A stretch of 64,000 bases of DNA from Methylomonas lenta (GTDB lineage: Bacteria; Pseudomonadota; Gammaproteobacteria; Methylococcales; Methylomonadaceae). Under the pieces are notes generated by a model, which saw nothing but the letters and a program-made list of their open reading frames with translations, was not told where the DNA came from and ran no database searches. The translations under genes and the position numbers were made by a program. The stretch covers positions 1 to 64,000 of the forward strand of contig NZ_LUUI01000150.1 in NCBI RefSeq assembly GCF_001644015.1, written 5' to 3'. This document shows, piece after piece, positions 51,701-60,616 of the stretch; the stretch's first letter is position 1; the number at the start of each line of letters is the position of its first letter.

Positions 51701-51937
51701 ATGAACTTTAAAAACAAAACCTGGACGCTACATATCCTATTCGGGATGTGTATCACTCTGGCATGGGGTTTTTGGTTTGACTACAGTTATTCGCAATGGT
51801 GGGTCTGTTTGGCGCTGACTACATGGGCGAGTACCCTATTGCGTCAGCATTTCAACATACCCGACGAAGGCGAAATCACCCTATGCAGTCCTATGCATTT
51901 CAATCCCATCCAACAAAGTAGAGAGGCGGCCCAATGA
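51701..51937 (+). CDS. Small membrane protein in the T4SS region
   Basis: A 78-residue protein (MNFKNKTWTLHILFGMCITL). GGAG six bases upstream selects the ATG at 51701 over one at 51689. Two hydrophobic helices rich in Trp (HILFGMCITLAWGFWF and WWVCLALTTWASTLL), then a polar tail. Unknown family. Confidence 0.6.
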   Translation: MNFKNKTWTLHILFGMCITLAWGFWFDYSYSQWWVCLALTTWASTLLRQHFNIPDEGEITLCSPMHFNPIQQSREAAQ

Positions 51938-52101
51938 CGTTGTTACGCGACCAAATTCTGGTCGATCCCGCCGCTTCCGACTGGTTAAAAACAGCTTTGC
52001 GTGCCGCCATGGCACGCGATCCTGTTGATGCGGTTAAGGACGCCGAAACATTGCTAAAAGCGCTTATTGAAAAACTCGATGCGCTCATGCAATCGGCATG
52101 A
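51934..52101 (+). CDS. Small helical protein (55 aa) coupled to the preceding gene
   Basis: ATG at 51934 overlaps the stop of the previous gene (ATGA). The product MTLLRDQILVDPAASDWLKT continues with AMARDPVDAVKDAETLL and a helical C-terminus. The overlap and clean composition support translation. No signal peptide. Function unknown; conserved small genes of this type recur beside plasmid transfer genes. Confidence 0.6.
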   Translation: MTLLRDQILVDPAASDWLKTALRAAMARDPVDAVKDAETLLKALIEKLDALMQSA

Positions 52102-52162
52102 AGCCTACTGTGCGGCGATGAGGTAGCCGCACTCGATCATTTATACGGCAGGGAAAATCCGG

Positions 52163-52396
52163 ATGGAAGACAACCTGGAACGCGAAAGAAACCAACAAGA
52201 ATTTCGCGCCATTCTCTCCACATACAGCATCACACAAGCACAAGCCGTAGAACTGATTACCAGGGAAACAGGGCAGAAAGTAGGTACGAGAAAAGTTCCC
52301 ACATGGTTGGCAGACCTTGAAACACCCTCATCAAGAAGCTGTCCGAACTGGGCGATAACGGCGTTAAATAAAAGAATCCAGCGCCTCCAAAAATAA
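52163..52396 (+). CDS. Small HTH-like protein, second T4SS control module
   Basis: A 77-residue paralogue of the 44970-45233 product: FRAILSTYSITQAQAVELITRETGQKVGTRKVPTWL then ETPSSRSCPNWAITALNKR. Differences lie mainly at the N-terminus and C-terminus. Like its paralogue it stands directly before an ATAGGCTCAnTGAGCCTAT operator-promoter, here preceding virB7-virB11. It is probably a regulator acting at both sites, with auto- or cross-regulation. Confidence 0.7.
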   Translation: MEDNLERERNQQEFRAILSTYSITQAQAVELITRETGQKVGTRKVPTWLADLETPSSRSCPNWAITALNKRIQRLQK

Positions 52397-52429
52397 TTAA
52401 AACAAATAAGTGGGGTGATTACATTAAGC

Positions 52430-52456
52430 TTGACATAGGCTCAATGAGCCTATAGC
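52430..52456 (+). promoter_or_regulatory. T4SS promoter with 19-bp palindromic operator, copy 2
   Basis: TTGACA (52430-52435), palindrome ATAGGCTCAATGAGCCTAT (52435-52453), TATAGC (52451-52456). The same layout as 45244-45270, with only the central base changed. It would start the virB7-virB11-virD4 transcript. Confidence 0.75.
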
Positions 52457-52492
52457 ATCAACACATACTAACAACTAACCATCTGTGCCGCC

Positions 52493-52633
52493 ATGAACTA
52501 TAAGCACCCCAAACACCTTATTTTTATACTTTGGTTGTTCACCCACATAACCGCTTGTAGCTCAATCAAGCCGTTACCGCGTTGCACCGATGAATTTACC
52601 CCAATCAATGCAGATAGGGCGGTGAGACCATGA
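52493..52633 (+). CDS. virB7: VirB7-like lipoprotein (46 aa)
   Basis: MNYKHPKHLIFILWLFTHITACSS: signal peptide with lipobox ITAC (Cys22), followed by a short polar tail with a second Cys. Size, lipobox and position immediately before virB8 (ATGA overlap) match VirB7/TrwH, which stabilises VirB9 in the outer-membrane core complex. Confidence 0.75.
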   Translation: MNYKHPKHLIFILWLFTHITACSSIKPLPRCTDEFTPINADRAVRP

Positions 52634-53355
52634 AAAAACGAGACCCAGAACTAGATGCGTACCTTGAGGAAGGGCGTACCTGGGAAGCCAACAAGCTCCG
52701 CGACGCCCTTAGACAAAATACATTCCTACGCTGGACTATCGCTGGACTGATCGCCATCGCCATGAGTTTGGCCTGGGCCATCAAAGGACTAACCCCGTTA
52801 AAAACCACACAACCTTATGTTGTGCGTGTCGACAGCTCAACTGGGATTGTAGATGTTGTGCCGATATACAACGGCGAAGCCGAAGTATCGGAACTCACCA
52901 CGCGGCACCTGCTCACCCACTACCAAACCGCCCGCGAACGCTACTTCTATGCCATCGCTGAAACTGACTATGAAATGGTCGGGGCATTCAACAATGCCAA
53001 ACTCAATGACGAGTGGGCGCGAGCCTGGCAGGAAACTAACCCCGAATCGCCACTAGTGAAATATAAGGACGGCACAACAGTAACCGTACACGTTAAAGGC
53101 ATTACCTTTCTGGAGCCGGATAGCGGCGCAAGAGATACCGCTCAAATCCGCTTTACCACCGAAAAACGTCAAGGCGGCAACGGCTCCCCACGGATTAATC
53201 ATTGGTTGTCTACCATCAAATATGCCTACGGCGAGCCGTCGAAACAAGACAAAGAGCGTAGCCTTAACCAGTTGGGATTTCGGATTACCAGTTACCACAA
53301 AGAACCGGAAGTCATTGCCGAACAAACGCAAATCCCGAATGGAGGCAAACCATGA
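52630..53355 (+). CDS. virB8: VirB8-like T4SS inner-membrane protein
   Basis: A 241-residue bitopic protein: cytoplasmic N-terminus, a membrane helix (about 34-54, FLRWTIAGLIAIAMSLAWAI), then a periplasmic NTF2-like domain with YVVRVDSSTG and TTRHLLTHYQTARERYFY. VirB8/TrwG. The 3' end overlaps virB9. Confidence 0.93.
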   Translation: MKKRDPELDAYLEEGRTWEANKLRDALRQNTFLRWTIAGLIAIAMSLAWAIKGLTPLKTTQPYVVRVDSSTGIVDVVPIYNGEAEVSELTTRHLLTHYQTARERYFYAIAETDYEMVGAFNNAKLNDEWARAWQETNPESPLVKYKDGTTVTVHVKGITFLEPDSGARDTAQIRFTTEKRQGGNGSPRINHWLSTIKYAYGEPSKQDKERSLNQLGFRITSYHKEPEVIAEQTQIPNGGKP

Positions 53356-54182
53356 GAACAGTTGCTCAATTAACTACCGTATCGCTATTAGTATGGGGAT
53401 CGGCATGCGTGGCTGAGATTCGCCCCGCGCCAGGCATCACGGACCCTAGGGTGCGGGAAGTCGTATATGACAAAGACGACGTAATCAGGCTGACCGGATA
53501 CATTGGCTACCAAACCCACTTGCGACTTGCGCCTGACGAGCAATTTATCGGTGTGGGGGCAGGGGATACTGGCGGCTTAGATATAACCGCAGATGGTAAC
53601 GATACCTGGATCAAACCGAAAGCAGAGCTGGTGAGAACCAATATCGACGTAAAAACCAATTTGCGTGTTTACCACTTCGATTACGAAGTGAGAAAAGATC
53701 CGCCGAAAAACCGTTACCACATGATCTATTCGATTGCCTTTCGCTACCCGGAAGATGAAGAGAAACAACGAAACGACCGCACGGCCAGAAACAATCTTCG
53801 CGACAAACTACACGCCGCACCCTACAAAGCGAACCGCGATTACTGGTATTGCGGCAGTCCTTCAATGAAACCTATTGAAACTTATGACGACGGCATTCAA
53901 ACCCATATCAAGTTTAGCGCCCATGCCGAATACCCGGCCATCTTTTCTGAAAACGAAGATGAGACGGAATCATTGATCAACTTCCATATAGACCCGGACA
54001 ACGAAGAGGTCGTTATTCACCGTGTAGCCCATCGCTTTATTTTGCGACGTGGCAACTTAGTTGGCTGTGTAGAGAACCGGCAATTTACCGGCGGCGGCAA
54101 GCGCTTGACCTCCGGTACAGTCAAAGAAGATGTGATCCTGAAAACACAACCTACAGAAAACGAGGCCGCTGGTTATGAATAA
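53352..54182 (+). CDS. virB9: VirB9-like outer-membrane core protein
   Basis: A 276-residue exported protein: signal peptide (cleavage near CVAEIRPAPG), N-terminal domain with DPRVREVVYDKDDVIRLTGY and RTNIDVKTNLRVYHFDY, C-terminal domain with IKFSAHAEYPAIF and VIHRVAHRFILRRGNLVGCVEN. VirB9/TrwF. The Cys near the end of the conserved block may contact VirB7. Confidence 0.93.
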   Translation: MRTVAQLTTVSLLVWGSACVAEIRPAPGITDPRVREVVYDKDDVIRLTGYIGYQTHLRLAPDEQFIGVGAGDTGGLDITADGNDTWIKPKAELVRTNIDVKTNLRVYHFDYEVRKDPPKNRYHMIYSIAFRYPEDEEKQRNDRTARNNLRDKLHAAPYKANRDYWYCGSPSMKPIETYDDGIQTHIKFSAHAEYPAIFSENEDETESLINFHIDPDNEEVVIHRVAHRFILRRGNLVGCVENRQFTGGGKRLTSGTVKEDVILKTQPTENEAAGYE

Positions 54183-55404
54183 CACAAACGATACCCACAT
54201 AGACGAAATGGAACATGCCGAACAAGTTGCGGGTGAGCGTAGAATCCCCAGCGTCACAAGAGGTCAATCAGTTCAATCTAAACTCAACAATATTTTTGCC
54301 ATTGGCTTAATTGTCTTACTGGGCGGTGGTTTCTTAATGTGGTACTACACCAACCTTGCAGGTAAACAAAAACTGGCCGAAGACGCCAAACGCAAACAAC
54401 AGGAGCAATTGTTACAAGCCGACGGCAACTTGCCTAAATTGGGAGCTATTCCGTTTCCAAGCCAACCACAACCCGCAGCCCCGCAACCCACAGAACCGTT
54501 CAACGCCGGCAACCTATTCGGGCCACCACCCGAACTGGCCGATAACGGCGCCGGCAACAACGGCCAACCAAAACCCAAAACCCCCGAAGAACTGGCATTG
54601 GAACGCCGTCTGAACACTCCTGTATATATCAAAACCGGGTTGCATACCGGCGCAAACGCAACCCAGCCTAATCAAGGACGCACCCCAGGCCAAAACCCGA
54701 CGTTGACCGGCAATAACACAGCACTAGGCGACGCGCTTAAACCGACAACCATGGCAACAGCTCGTGCGCAAATGATGCCGTCATTGACCTACCTGATTCC
54801 AAAGGGTAGGAAAGGCGATTGCACCCTGGAAACGGCCATCGACTCCCAACTCCCCGGCCTTGTGACCTGCGTACTGGCGTATGACATATTCGGGGCAGAT
54901 GGCAAAGTGCCATTGCTGAAACGCGGCACCGCTATTAATGGTGAAACCCGGTCGAACGTACAGCAAGGCCAAAACCGTCTTTTTGTGATTTGGACAGAAG
55001 CCCGCACCGAAACTGGCGTCATTGCTCAACTCGACTCGCCGGCTACCGACTCGTTGGGTAGATCGGGCATAACCGGCGAAGTGGATAATCACTTTTGGGA
55101 TAGATTCGGGGCGGCGATACTGATTTCAGTGATCAACGGCGCTATACAGGCCGGTACCAATTACGCCAGCGGTGCGGGCAATAGCGGCGGAACGACGTTG
55201 AACTACAACACCCAGCAGCCCAATAGCGTCATGACAGAGGTGTTGAGAAGCACGGTCAATATTCCACCGACCATCAACATCCCGCAAGGTGAACGCGTAC
55301 AAATCCTGTTTGCCCGCGATGTTGATTTTCGTTCGGTGTATTCCTTAGAGGACAAATATCAGTACATCTACGACGAAGCCGAAGCCAAGTACCGGATGAA
55401 CTAA
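54175..55404 (+). CDS. virB10: VirB10-like core protein
   Basis: A 409-residue protein: cytoplasmic tail, membrane helix (about 40-58), a Pro/Gln-rich periplasmic linker (about 80-135), and a C-terminal TrbI/VirB10 beta-barrel domain with IPKGRKGDCTLETAIDSQLPG, FVIWTEARTETGVIAQLDSP and IPQGERVQILFARDVDF. It links inner- and outer-membrane parts of the channel. The start overlaps the virB9 stop by 8 bp. Confidence 0.94.
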   Translation: MNNTNDTHIDEMEHAEQVAGERRIPSVTRGQSVQSKLNNIFAIGLIVLLGGGFLMWYYTNLAGKQKLAEDAKRKQQEQLLQADGNLPKLGAIPFPSQPQPAAPQPTEPFNAGNLFGPPPELADNGAGNNGQPKPKTPEELALERRLNTPVYIKTGLHTGANATQPNQGRTPGQNPTLTGNNTALGDALKPTTMATARAQMMPSLTYLIPKGRKGDCTLETAIDSQLPGLVTCVLAYDIFGADGKVPLLKRGTAINGETRSNVQQGQNRLFVIWTEARTETGVIAQLDSPATDSLGRSGITGEVDNHFWDRFGAAILISVINGAIQAGTNYASGAGNSGGTTLNYNTQQPNSVMTEVLRSTVNIPPTINIPQGERVQILFARDVDFRSVYSLEDKYQYIYDEAEAKYRMN

Positions 55405-55411
55405 GCCTACA

Positions 55412-55429
55412 TTTTCGCGCCCGCGAAAA
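55412..55429. repeat. Dispersed 18-bp palindrome, copy 7
   Basis: An exact TTTTCGCGCCCGCGAAAA, 7 bp after the virB10 stop and 34 bp before the virB11 start, within the operon. Confidence 0.85.
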
Positions 55430-55463
55430 TTCAAAGACGAAATCACCCTATCAGGGGAATGAA

Positions 55464-56480
55464 ATGGAAACGGCACTAAGACTCGATAACATAGAATATT
55501 TAAGCGCATTGCATCACTACCTAACGCCACTGCGTTTCATATTGGACGATGATAATGTAACCGAGATTTGCATAAACAAACCATTTGAAGCCTACGTCCA
55601 GCGTTATGATGGAAAAGCCTGTGAACAACTGAAGTTCGCCTCGCCCGGCTGGTGTCGGAACATGGCGAACTTGGTAGCCAACAAAACCGCGCAAGGTGCT
55701 GACGAAGTAACGCCATTGTTATCCGCAGACCTCCCAACTGGCGAGCGGATTCAGTTTGTATTACCGCCCGCCGCCGAACACGTTTCCATCACCATTCGCC
55801 GGCCATCAAAAACGGTATGGACGCTTGATGAACTCGACGAAAGAGGGCTATTTGGCGAATGCATAGACGCCAGCGACGAACTCGATGAAGTTGAGCGCGA
55901 ATTGCTCGCACTTAAAGAAAAACGCCGATATAGCGAATTTATTAAACTGGGCATCCTTGCCAAAAAAAACTTTCTGCTCTCCGGTGTCACCGGCTCCGGC
56001 AAAACCACCGTCAATAAAGCGCTGATCCTCGAAATACCCGAATACGAACGCATTATCACCATCGAAGACGCCAAGGAGTTAGTGATAGTCAATCAGCCTG
56101 ATCATGTGCGGCTGCTGTATTCGAAAGGCGGGCAGGGGCAAGCCAACGTAACCCCGAAAGCGTTGCTCGAAGCTTGTTTACGGATGAAACCAGATCGTTT
56201 GTTTCTGGCAGAATTGCGGGGTGATGAAGCATTCGAATACCTGAGAGCCGTTGCATCGCATCCAGGCTCAATCACCAGCGTACATGGCCACACTGCACAA
56301 TTGGCCCTGGCGCAAATGGTCTTATTGCTCAGACAAAGCCCAGCGGGCCAAGCCCTACAAGCGGAAGAAATCAAGTCACTGCTTTACCAAACTATCGACA
56401 TCGTTTTGCAGTTCAACCACGAACGGCGGGTAAAAGAAGTCTGGTTCAAACCTGAGCTAAAACGCGCTCACAGCCTATGA
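55464..56480 (+). CDS. virB11: VirB11-like hexameric ATPase
   Basis: A 338-residue secretion ATPase. The N-terminal domain (about 20-140) has VTEICINKPFEAYVQ, followed by Walker A LLSGVTGSGKTTVNKAL (about 171-187), the Asp box IITIEDAKELVI and Walker B KPDRLFLAELRGDEAFEY. It powers assembly and switches VirB4/VirD4 activity. The 3' end overlaps virD4 by 4 bp. Confidence 0.95.
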   Translation: METALRLDNIEYLSALHHYLTPLRFILDDDNVTEICINKPFEAYVQRYDGKACEQLKFASPGWCRNMANLVANKTAQGADEVTPLLSADLPTGERIQFVLPPAAEHVSITIRRPSKTVWTLDELDERGLFGECIDASDELDEVERELLALKEKRRYSEFIKLGILAKKNFLLSGVTGSGKTTVNKALILEIPEYERIITIEDAKELVIVNQPDHVRLLYSKGGQGQANVTPKALLEACLRMKPDRLFLAELRGDEAFEYLRAVASHPGSITSVHGHTAQLALAQMVLLLRQSPAGQALQAEEIKSLLYQTIDIVLQFNHERRVKEVWFKPELKRAHSL

Positions 56481-58339
56481 AAAAGATCGGCAAAACAGTA
56501 GCAGGGGTATTGATAGCCATCGTGGCTGGACTCTACCTGTCCGGCTATTTTTTTCTGGCGGTCAATCATCAAAACCCCATTCAGACCACCCCGATTACCA
56601 TTCTGCAATACGGTCATTATTACGGCCACAAGCCTGCGATTCGTAAGCGCTTGATCGGCAGCACGGTAGCCGGCTTTGTGGTGATAGGGGGTGTCGTCGC
56701 TATTCCATTGATGCCACGCCGCCGGTCATTACATGGCGACGCTAAATTCGCATCCCGCAAAGAAATCAAAGATCGCGGCCTGTTAGATGGCGACGGCATT
56801 ATTGTTGGGAAAATGGGTAATCAATATCTAACAATTCCCGGTCAACAGGGCGCAATACTGGCCGCACCGCCTAGATCGGGCAAGGGTGTTGGTGTGGTCA
56901 TTCCGAATCTACTCAATTTTGCCGGCTCCGTGATTGTGATTGACGTCAAAAAGGAGAACTGGAAAGCCACCGCCGGATTCAGGCAAAAACACGGGCAAGC
57001 AGTCCATCTATTTGATCCGCTATCGGAATCCGGCCATACCGCCCGCTGGAACCCGCTTTTTTATGTGTCCAACGATCCCGGTATCCGGATTAACGATGTG
57101 CAACGCATCGCCGAAATGCTCTATTCGGTCGAGACCAATAAAGACTCATTTTGGGTATTAAGCGCAAGAACGTTGTTTTTAGGTATCGCCCTTTATCTGT
57201 TCGAAACCACTGACAGTCTGAGAACCATCGGCGAAGTCTTACGGCAAGGTATGTCGGGCGGCACAACCGGAGAGGGTTTTGTCGAGCATTGGAAAGGGAT
57301 ACTCGCCCGACGTAGAGGGGGCAATAACCCGCTTTCGTGGCAATGTGTCTCGTCTATTTACGAAGTCATTGACCTACCACCGCAAACAGCCGGCGGTATT
57401 CGTAAAGAACTCACCTCGAAACTGTCACTCTGGCTGAATCCGCTACTGGACGCCGCCACATCGGGCAATGACTTCGATTTGCGGGACTTGCGTAAAAAAC
57501 CCACATCCATCTATGTCGGTGTCAAACCTGACGACCTAGACCGCATACGCCCCGTTCTAAGCCTGTTTTTTCAGCAAGCCATCGGCTTACACACCCGCGA
57601 ACTACCCGAACACAACCCGCTACTGAAACATCAACTGTTATTGCTGCTCGATGAGTTTACCGCTTTGGGCCGGATTCCGATTATCGAAACATCCAGCGGC
57701 TTTCTACCTGGCTATAACGTGCGGATACTGCTGGTCATTCAAACGCCGTCGCAACTACGCTCAGTCTATGGCAGGGATGGGGCGGATACCATTATCAAAA
57801 CCCTGGCCGGACGCATTATGTTCGCGCCTAAAGATTTTATGGACGCACAGGAAATCTCGAATGATCTAGGTTCCACGACCGTCAAAGGCAAAAGCCGTTC
57901 GCGGCCTATGTGGGGTACGAAAGGCAATAGCACAACGGAAAGCGATCAACGCCGCATGTTGCTGATGCCGCAAGAAGTTAAGGAAATCGGCGAAGACAAG
58001 GAAATCATCATCTATGAAGGTATCCGCCCAATACTGGCCGAAAAAATCATTTATTACCAAGATCGGCATTTCAAAAAACGCCTACTTGCAGCCCCTAGAA
58101 TAAAGCGCATCAAACCGGTCACAAGAGCCATCGAGGAAGTTATGACCGAGATAACGCCAAAAGCCGCATCCAACCACAGACCTTTAACGATAGCGGAAAT
58201 CGAAAACTTCGACAGCCTATCGTTAACCGATTTTGCAATTGACACGCATTACATAGTACCGCCAACCGACCAGCCTATGACCTCTGAGGAGGTAAAGGCC
58301 GCTGCACAACGTTACCTCAATTTAGTCGTTGAAAACTAG
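56477..58339 (+). CDS. virD4: VirD4-type coupling protein
   Basis: A 620-residue T4CP. There are two N-terminal membrane helices, then Walker A APPRSGKGVGVVIPNLLNF (about 130-148), Walker B LLLLDEFTALGRIP (about 388-400) and the RecA-like NBD; the C-terminus lacks a long acidic extension. It brings the relaxase-DNA complex from the mob locus at 26.5 kb to the channel. Family TraG/TrwB/VirD4. Confidence 0.95.
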   Translation: MKKIGKTVAGVLIAIVAGLYLSGYFFLAVNHQNPIQTTPITILQYGHYYGHKPAIRKRLIGSTVAGFVVIGGVVAIPLMPRRRSLHGDAKFASRKEIKDRGLLDGDGIIVGKMGNQYLTIPGQQGAILAAPPRSGKGVGVVIPNLLNFAGSVIVIDVKKENWKATAGFRQKHGQAVHLFDPLSESGHTARWNPLFYVSNDPGIRINDVQRIAEMLYSVETNKDSFWVLSARTLFLGIALYLFETTDSLRTIGEVLRQGMSGGTTGEGFVEHWKGILARRRGGNNPLSWQCVSSIYEVIDLPPQTAGGIRKELTSKLSLWLNPLLDAATSGNDFDLRDLRKKPTSIYVGVKPDDLDRIRPVLSLFFQQAIGLHTRELPEHNPLLKHQLLLLLDEFTALGRIPIIETSSGFLPGYNVRILLVIQTPSQLRSVYGRDGADTIIKTLAGRIMFAPKDFMDAQEISNDLGSTTVKGKSRSRPMWGTKGNSTTESDQRRMLLMPQEVKEIGEDKEIIIYEGIRPILAEKIIYYQDRHFKKRLLAAPRIKRIKPVTRAIEEVMTEITPKAASNHRPLTIAEIENFDSLSLTDFAIDTHYIVPPTDQPMTSEEVKAAAQRYLNLVVEN

Positions 58340-58348
58340 GAGCATAAA

Positions 58349-60055
58349 ATGGCAACTCAGCCCGAAACAAACCCAATAAGCGACCAAAATCATCAAACCC
58401 AATCAACCAACATTTTTATCGTCAAAGTGGGTAATCAATCGAAGCCATTCACCGACGCCCAAAAGGCCGGCGCGGCTTACTTCGCCGCCAACCCGGAAAA
58501 GACCCCGAGACCAAGTGTCATCCATTCGGAAAACAATCGCGAGCGTATCATGGCCTCTACCGAAGTCCACGGCACTTACATGGACGGTCAAACCCGGTAT
58601 TTCAAAACCCTGCCTGACGTGTTGCCCATCGATAAAGCGTTTCAGGCCGGCTTTTACAGCGCACTGGAAAAATCGGTACGCAAACGTCTTCAAACGCTGA
58701 ATATCCAAGCCAGCGAAAACAAAGCCGCGCAACCATTTAAACTGGATGATCGTCTAGCCAGCGACCTGGTACGGTTCGCTAACTTCAATCAAGAAAAGGC
58801 GCTAAAAAACTGGCAAAAATACGCACCGGAAGGCATGGCCATACCAACCTATCTGGAAAACCCATCAATGGCCCAAAACAGCCAGTCATCGGTCAGCCGG
58901 CAACAACCCCAAGAAAACGTCATCGCCTTTTATGACAGGTCGCAAGAAAAAACCCCCAGCAACCCCCAGCAAACGCCACCCATAGTGCCTGAACAGGCCG
59001 ACAGCCATGAAAACCCGCAGCCTAAACAAGCCGGAAATCAAGACGTACCTGAACGCGTGGCAAGCCGATACCTGCGATTGAAAAATCAATATTACTTCCA
59101 AGATAAAACCCTAGCCTTCGAGGATGGCGGCAAAAAATTAAAGCTTGAAACCGAGAACATCACGGTAATACGGGACGCGATAGCCATTGCAGAAGCCCGG
59201 CGCTGGCAAAGCATCACCGTATCCGGCACGGACAATTTCAAGCACCAAGTGTGGCGTGAAGCTTCGCTCAAGGGTATCGAGGTTGTCGGTTATCAGCCGA
59301 CGAAATTTGCCGAGGCCGAATTGCTAAAAGCAATGACAGCCCGTGATTCGAAAAACCAGGCAACCGAACGGCAACCGAAGCAACGGGACGACGTGACCAC
59401 CGGCGTTTTGTTAGCGCACGGCGCAGACCACTACAAGCACGATCAGAACCAAGGCAAATCCTATTTCGTGAAACTGGATGTCGAGGGTCAGGCGATTACA
59501 AAATGGGGAGCTGACTTCAAGCGCGCTTTTGCCGATTCGCAATCACAGCCCCAAATAGGCGATACCGTCGTGTTGAGTAACGTCGGCAAACAAAGCATGA
59601 ACATTCCAGCCAAAACCCGTGACGAGGAGGGCAACCCTATCGAAACCCAGAAAACCGTACAAAAAACCACCTGGCGTATCGAAAAAGCGACTTATCAAAC
59701 CGCGCTCGAAGAACACGCTGAAGCGCTACGCACCGGTAAGGAAATCGAGCAAAAAGTGATCGCGCAAATACCACAAGTGGCAGCAGCGATTACCGCCGCC
59801 AAGCTAGGCGAGAAAATCGCAGAACAAGCCCATGTAAGCGGCGTCATAAAATCTGAAGACGAAAAATCGGCGTTGGTCTATTTAATCAGGGAAGGTCTAG
59901 CCAGCGCATTGGAAAAAGGTAAGAAAATCACCGCCCCGGAAATCAAGGAACAAGGGAAACAGGCCACTATCGACGCTAACAGCGTATTTAACGACCATAA
60001 ACCGCCGATCATGACCCAAGAACCCGCAAAGCAAGAGCAAGGTATAAGCAGATGA
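58349..60055 (+). CDS. LPD7-domain conjugation-associated protein
   Basis: A 568-residue protein. The N-terminal region (about 20-170) has no clear family. The LPD7-like domain is at about 236-325 (YYFQDKTLAFEDGGKKLKL, DAIAIAEARRWQSITVSG, REASLKGIEVVGYQPT). An OB-like stretch with VLLAHGADHYKHDQ and GDTVVLSNVG then leads to a helical C-terminus. LPD7 domains occur in relaxases and primases; here the domain is separate from any nuclease. It probably works with transferred ssDNA or the relaxase. No catalytic motif seen. Confidence 0.75.
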   Translation: MATQPETNPISDQNHQTQSTNIFIVKVGNQSKPFTDAQKAGAAYFAANPEKTPRPSVIHSENNRERIMASTEVHGTYMDGQTRYFKTLPDVLPIDKAFQAGFYSALEKSVRKRLQTLNIQASENKAAQPFKLDDRLASDLVRFANFNQEKALKNWQKYAPEGMAIPTYLENPSMAQNSQSSVSRQQPQENVIAFYDRSQEKTPSNPQQTPPIVPEQADSHENPQPKQAGNQDVPERVASRYLRLKNQYYFQDKTLAFEDGGKKLKLETENITVIRDAIAIAEARRWQSITVSGTDNFKHQVWREASLKGIEVVGYQPTKFAEAELLKAMTARDSKNQATERQPKQRDDVTTGVLLAHGADHYKHDQNQGKSYFVKLDVEGQAITKWGADFKRAFADSQSQPQIGDTVVLSNVGKQSMNIPAKTRDEEGNPIETQKTVQKTTWRIEKATYQTALEEHAEALRTGKEIEQKVIAQIPQVAAAITAAKLGEKIAEQAHVSGVIKSEDEKSALVYLIREGLASALEKGKKITAPEIKEQGKQATIDANSVFNDHKPPIMTQEPAKQEQGISR

Positions 60056-60582
60056 AAGCCTGCATCCATAGGGCTTGCTGTGTGTTGATGCTCACACTTC
60101 AACCCGCATTCGCGGCAGAACTGGACAAGCAAACGGTCGAAAGCGCCAAACGCTTTCTGGCCGCGTATCTTGACTACACCAACACAAGCAACATCAACCT
60201 ACTGACACTCTACAGCGAGACAGCCAAGATCAAAGTCACTGTGACCACGCTGGACAGGACCACCACTGAAAGGGACTTTAGCGGCCACGTGTGGAAACAG
60301 CTCTTGCGCGAAACTTGGTATAACGGCCAGCCTTCGATTGAACCGATTGAATTACACGACGTGACCATTAAAAGCCTTGGTGTAAATACACTAGCGATAG
60401 CGGCTCATCGTTACGCCATGCGTCGCTGTTACTGGGACAACAACTATCAACTGGTGATTGAGAAAACCGCCACTAGCGGCTATCTAATTGTGAGCGAAAA
60501 CCTCATTATCGATCACCAAAACCAATGCCAACGACCAGAAACCACGACGATCAAGCAAGAAATACAGATCGTGCCCCATTAA
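60052..60582 (+). CDS. Exported NTF2-like protein in the transfer operon
   Basis: A 176-residue protein: signal peptide 1-21 (CCVLMLTLQPAFAAE), then RFLAAYLDYTNTSNINLLTLY and IKSLGVNTLAIAAHRYAMRR, an NTF2/SnoaL-like alpha+beta fold by pattern. The ATG overlaps the LPD7 gene stop. Its place before the lytic transglycosylase suggests a role in the channel periplasm; not recognised as a VirB component. Confidence 0.65.
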   Translation: MKACIHRACCVLMLTLQPAFAAELDKQTVESAKRFLAAYLDYTNTSNINLLTLYSETAKIKVTVTTLDRTTTERDFSGHVWKQLLRETWYNGQPSIEPIELHDVTIKSLGVNTLAIAAHRYAMRRCYWDNNYQLVIEKTATSGYLIVSENLIIDHQNQCQRPETTTIKQEIQIVPH

Positions 60583-60616
60583 TCCGTAATCGGCTCGATA
60601 ATGGAGAACACACCCG

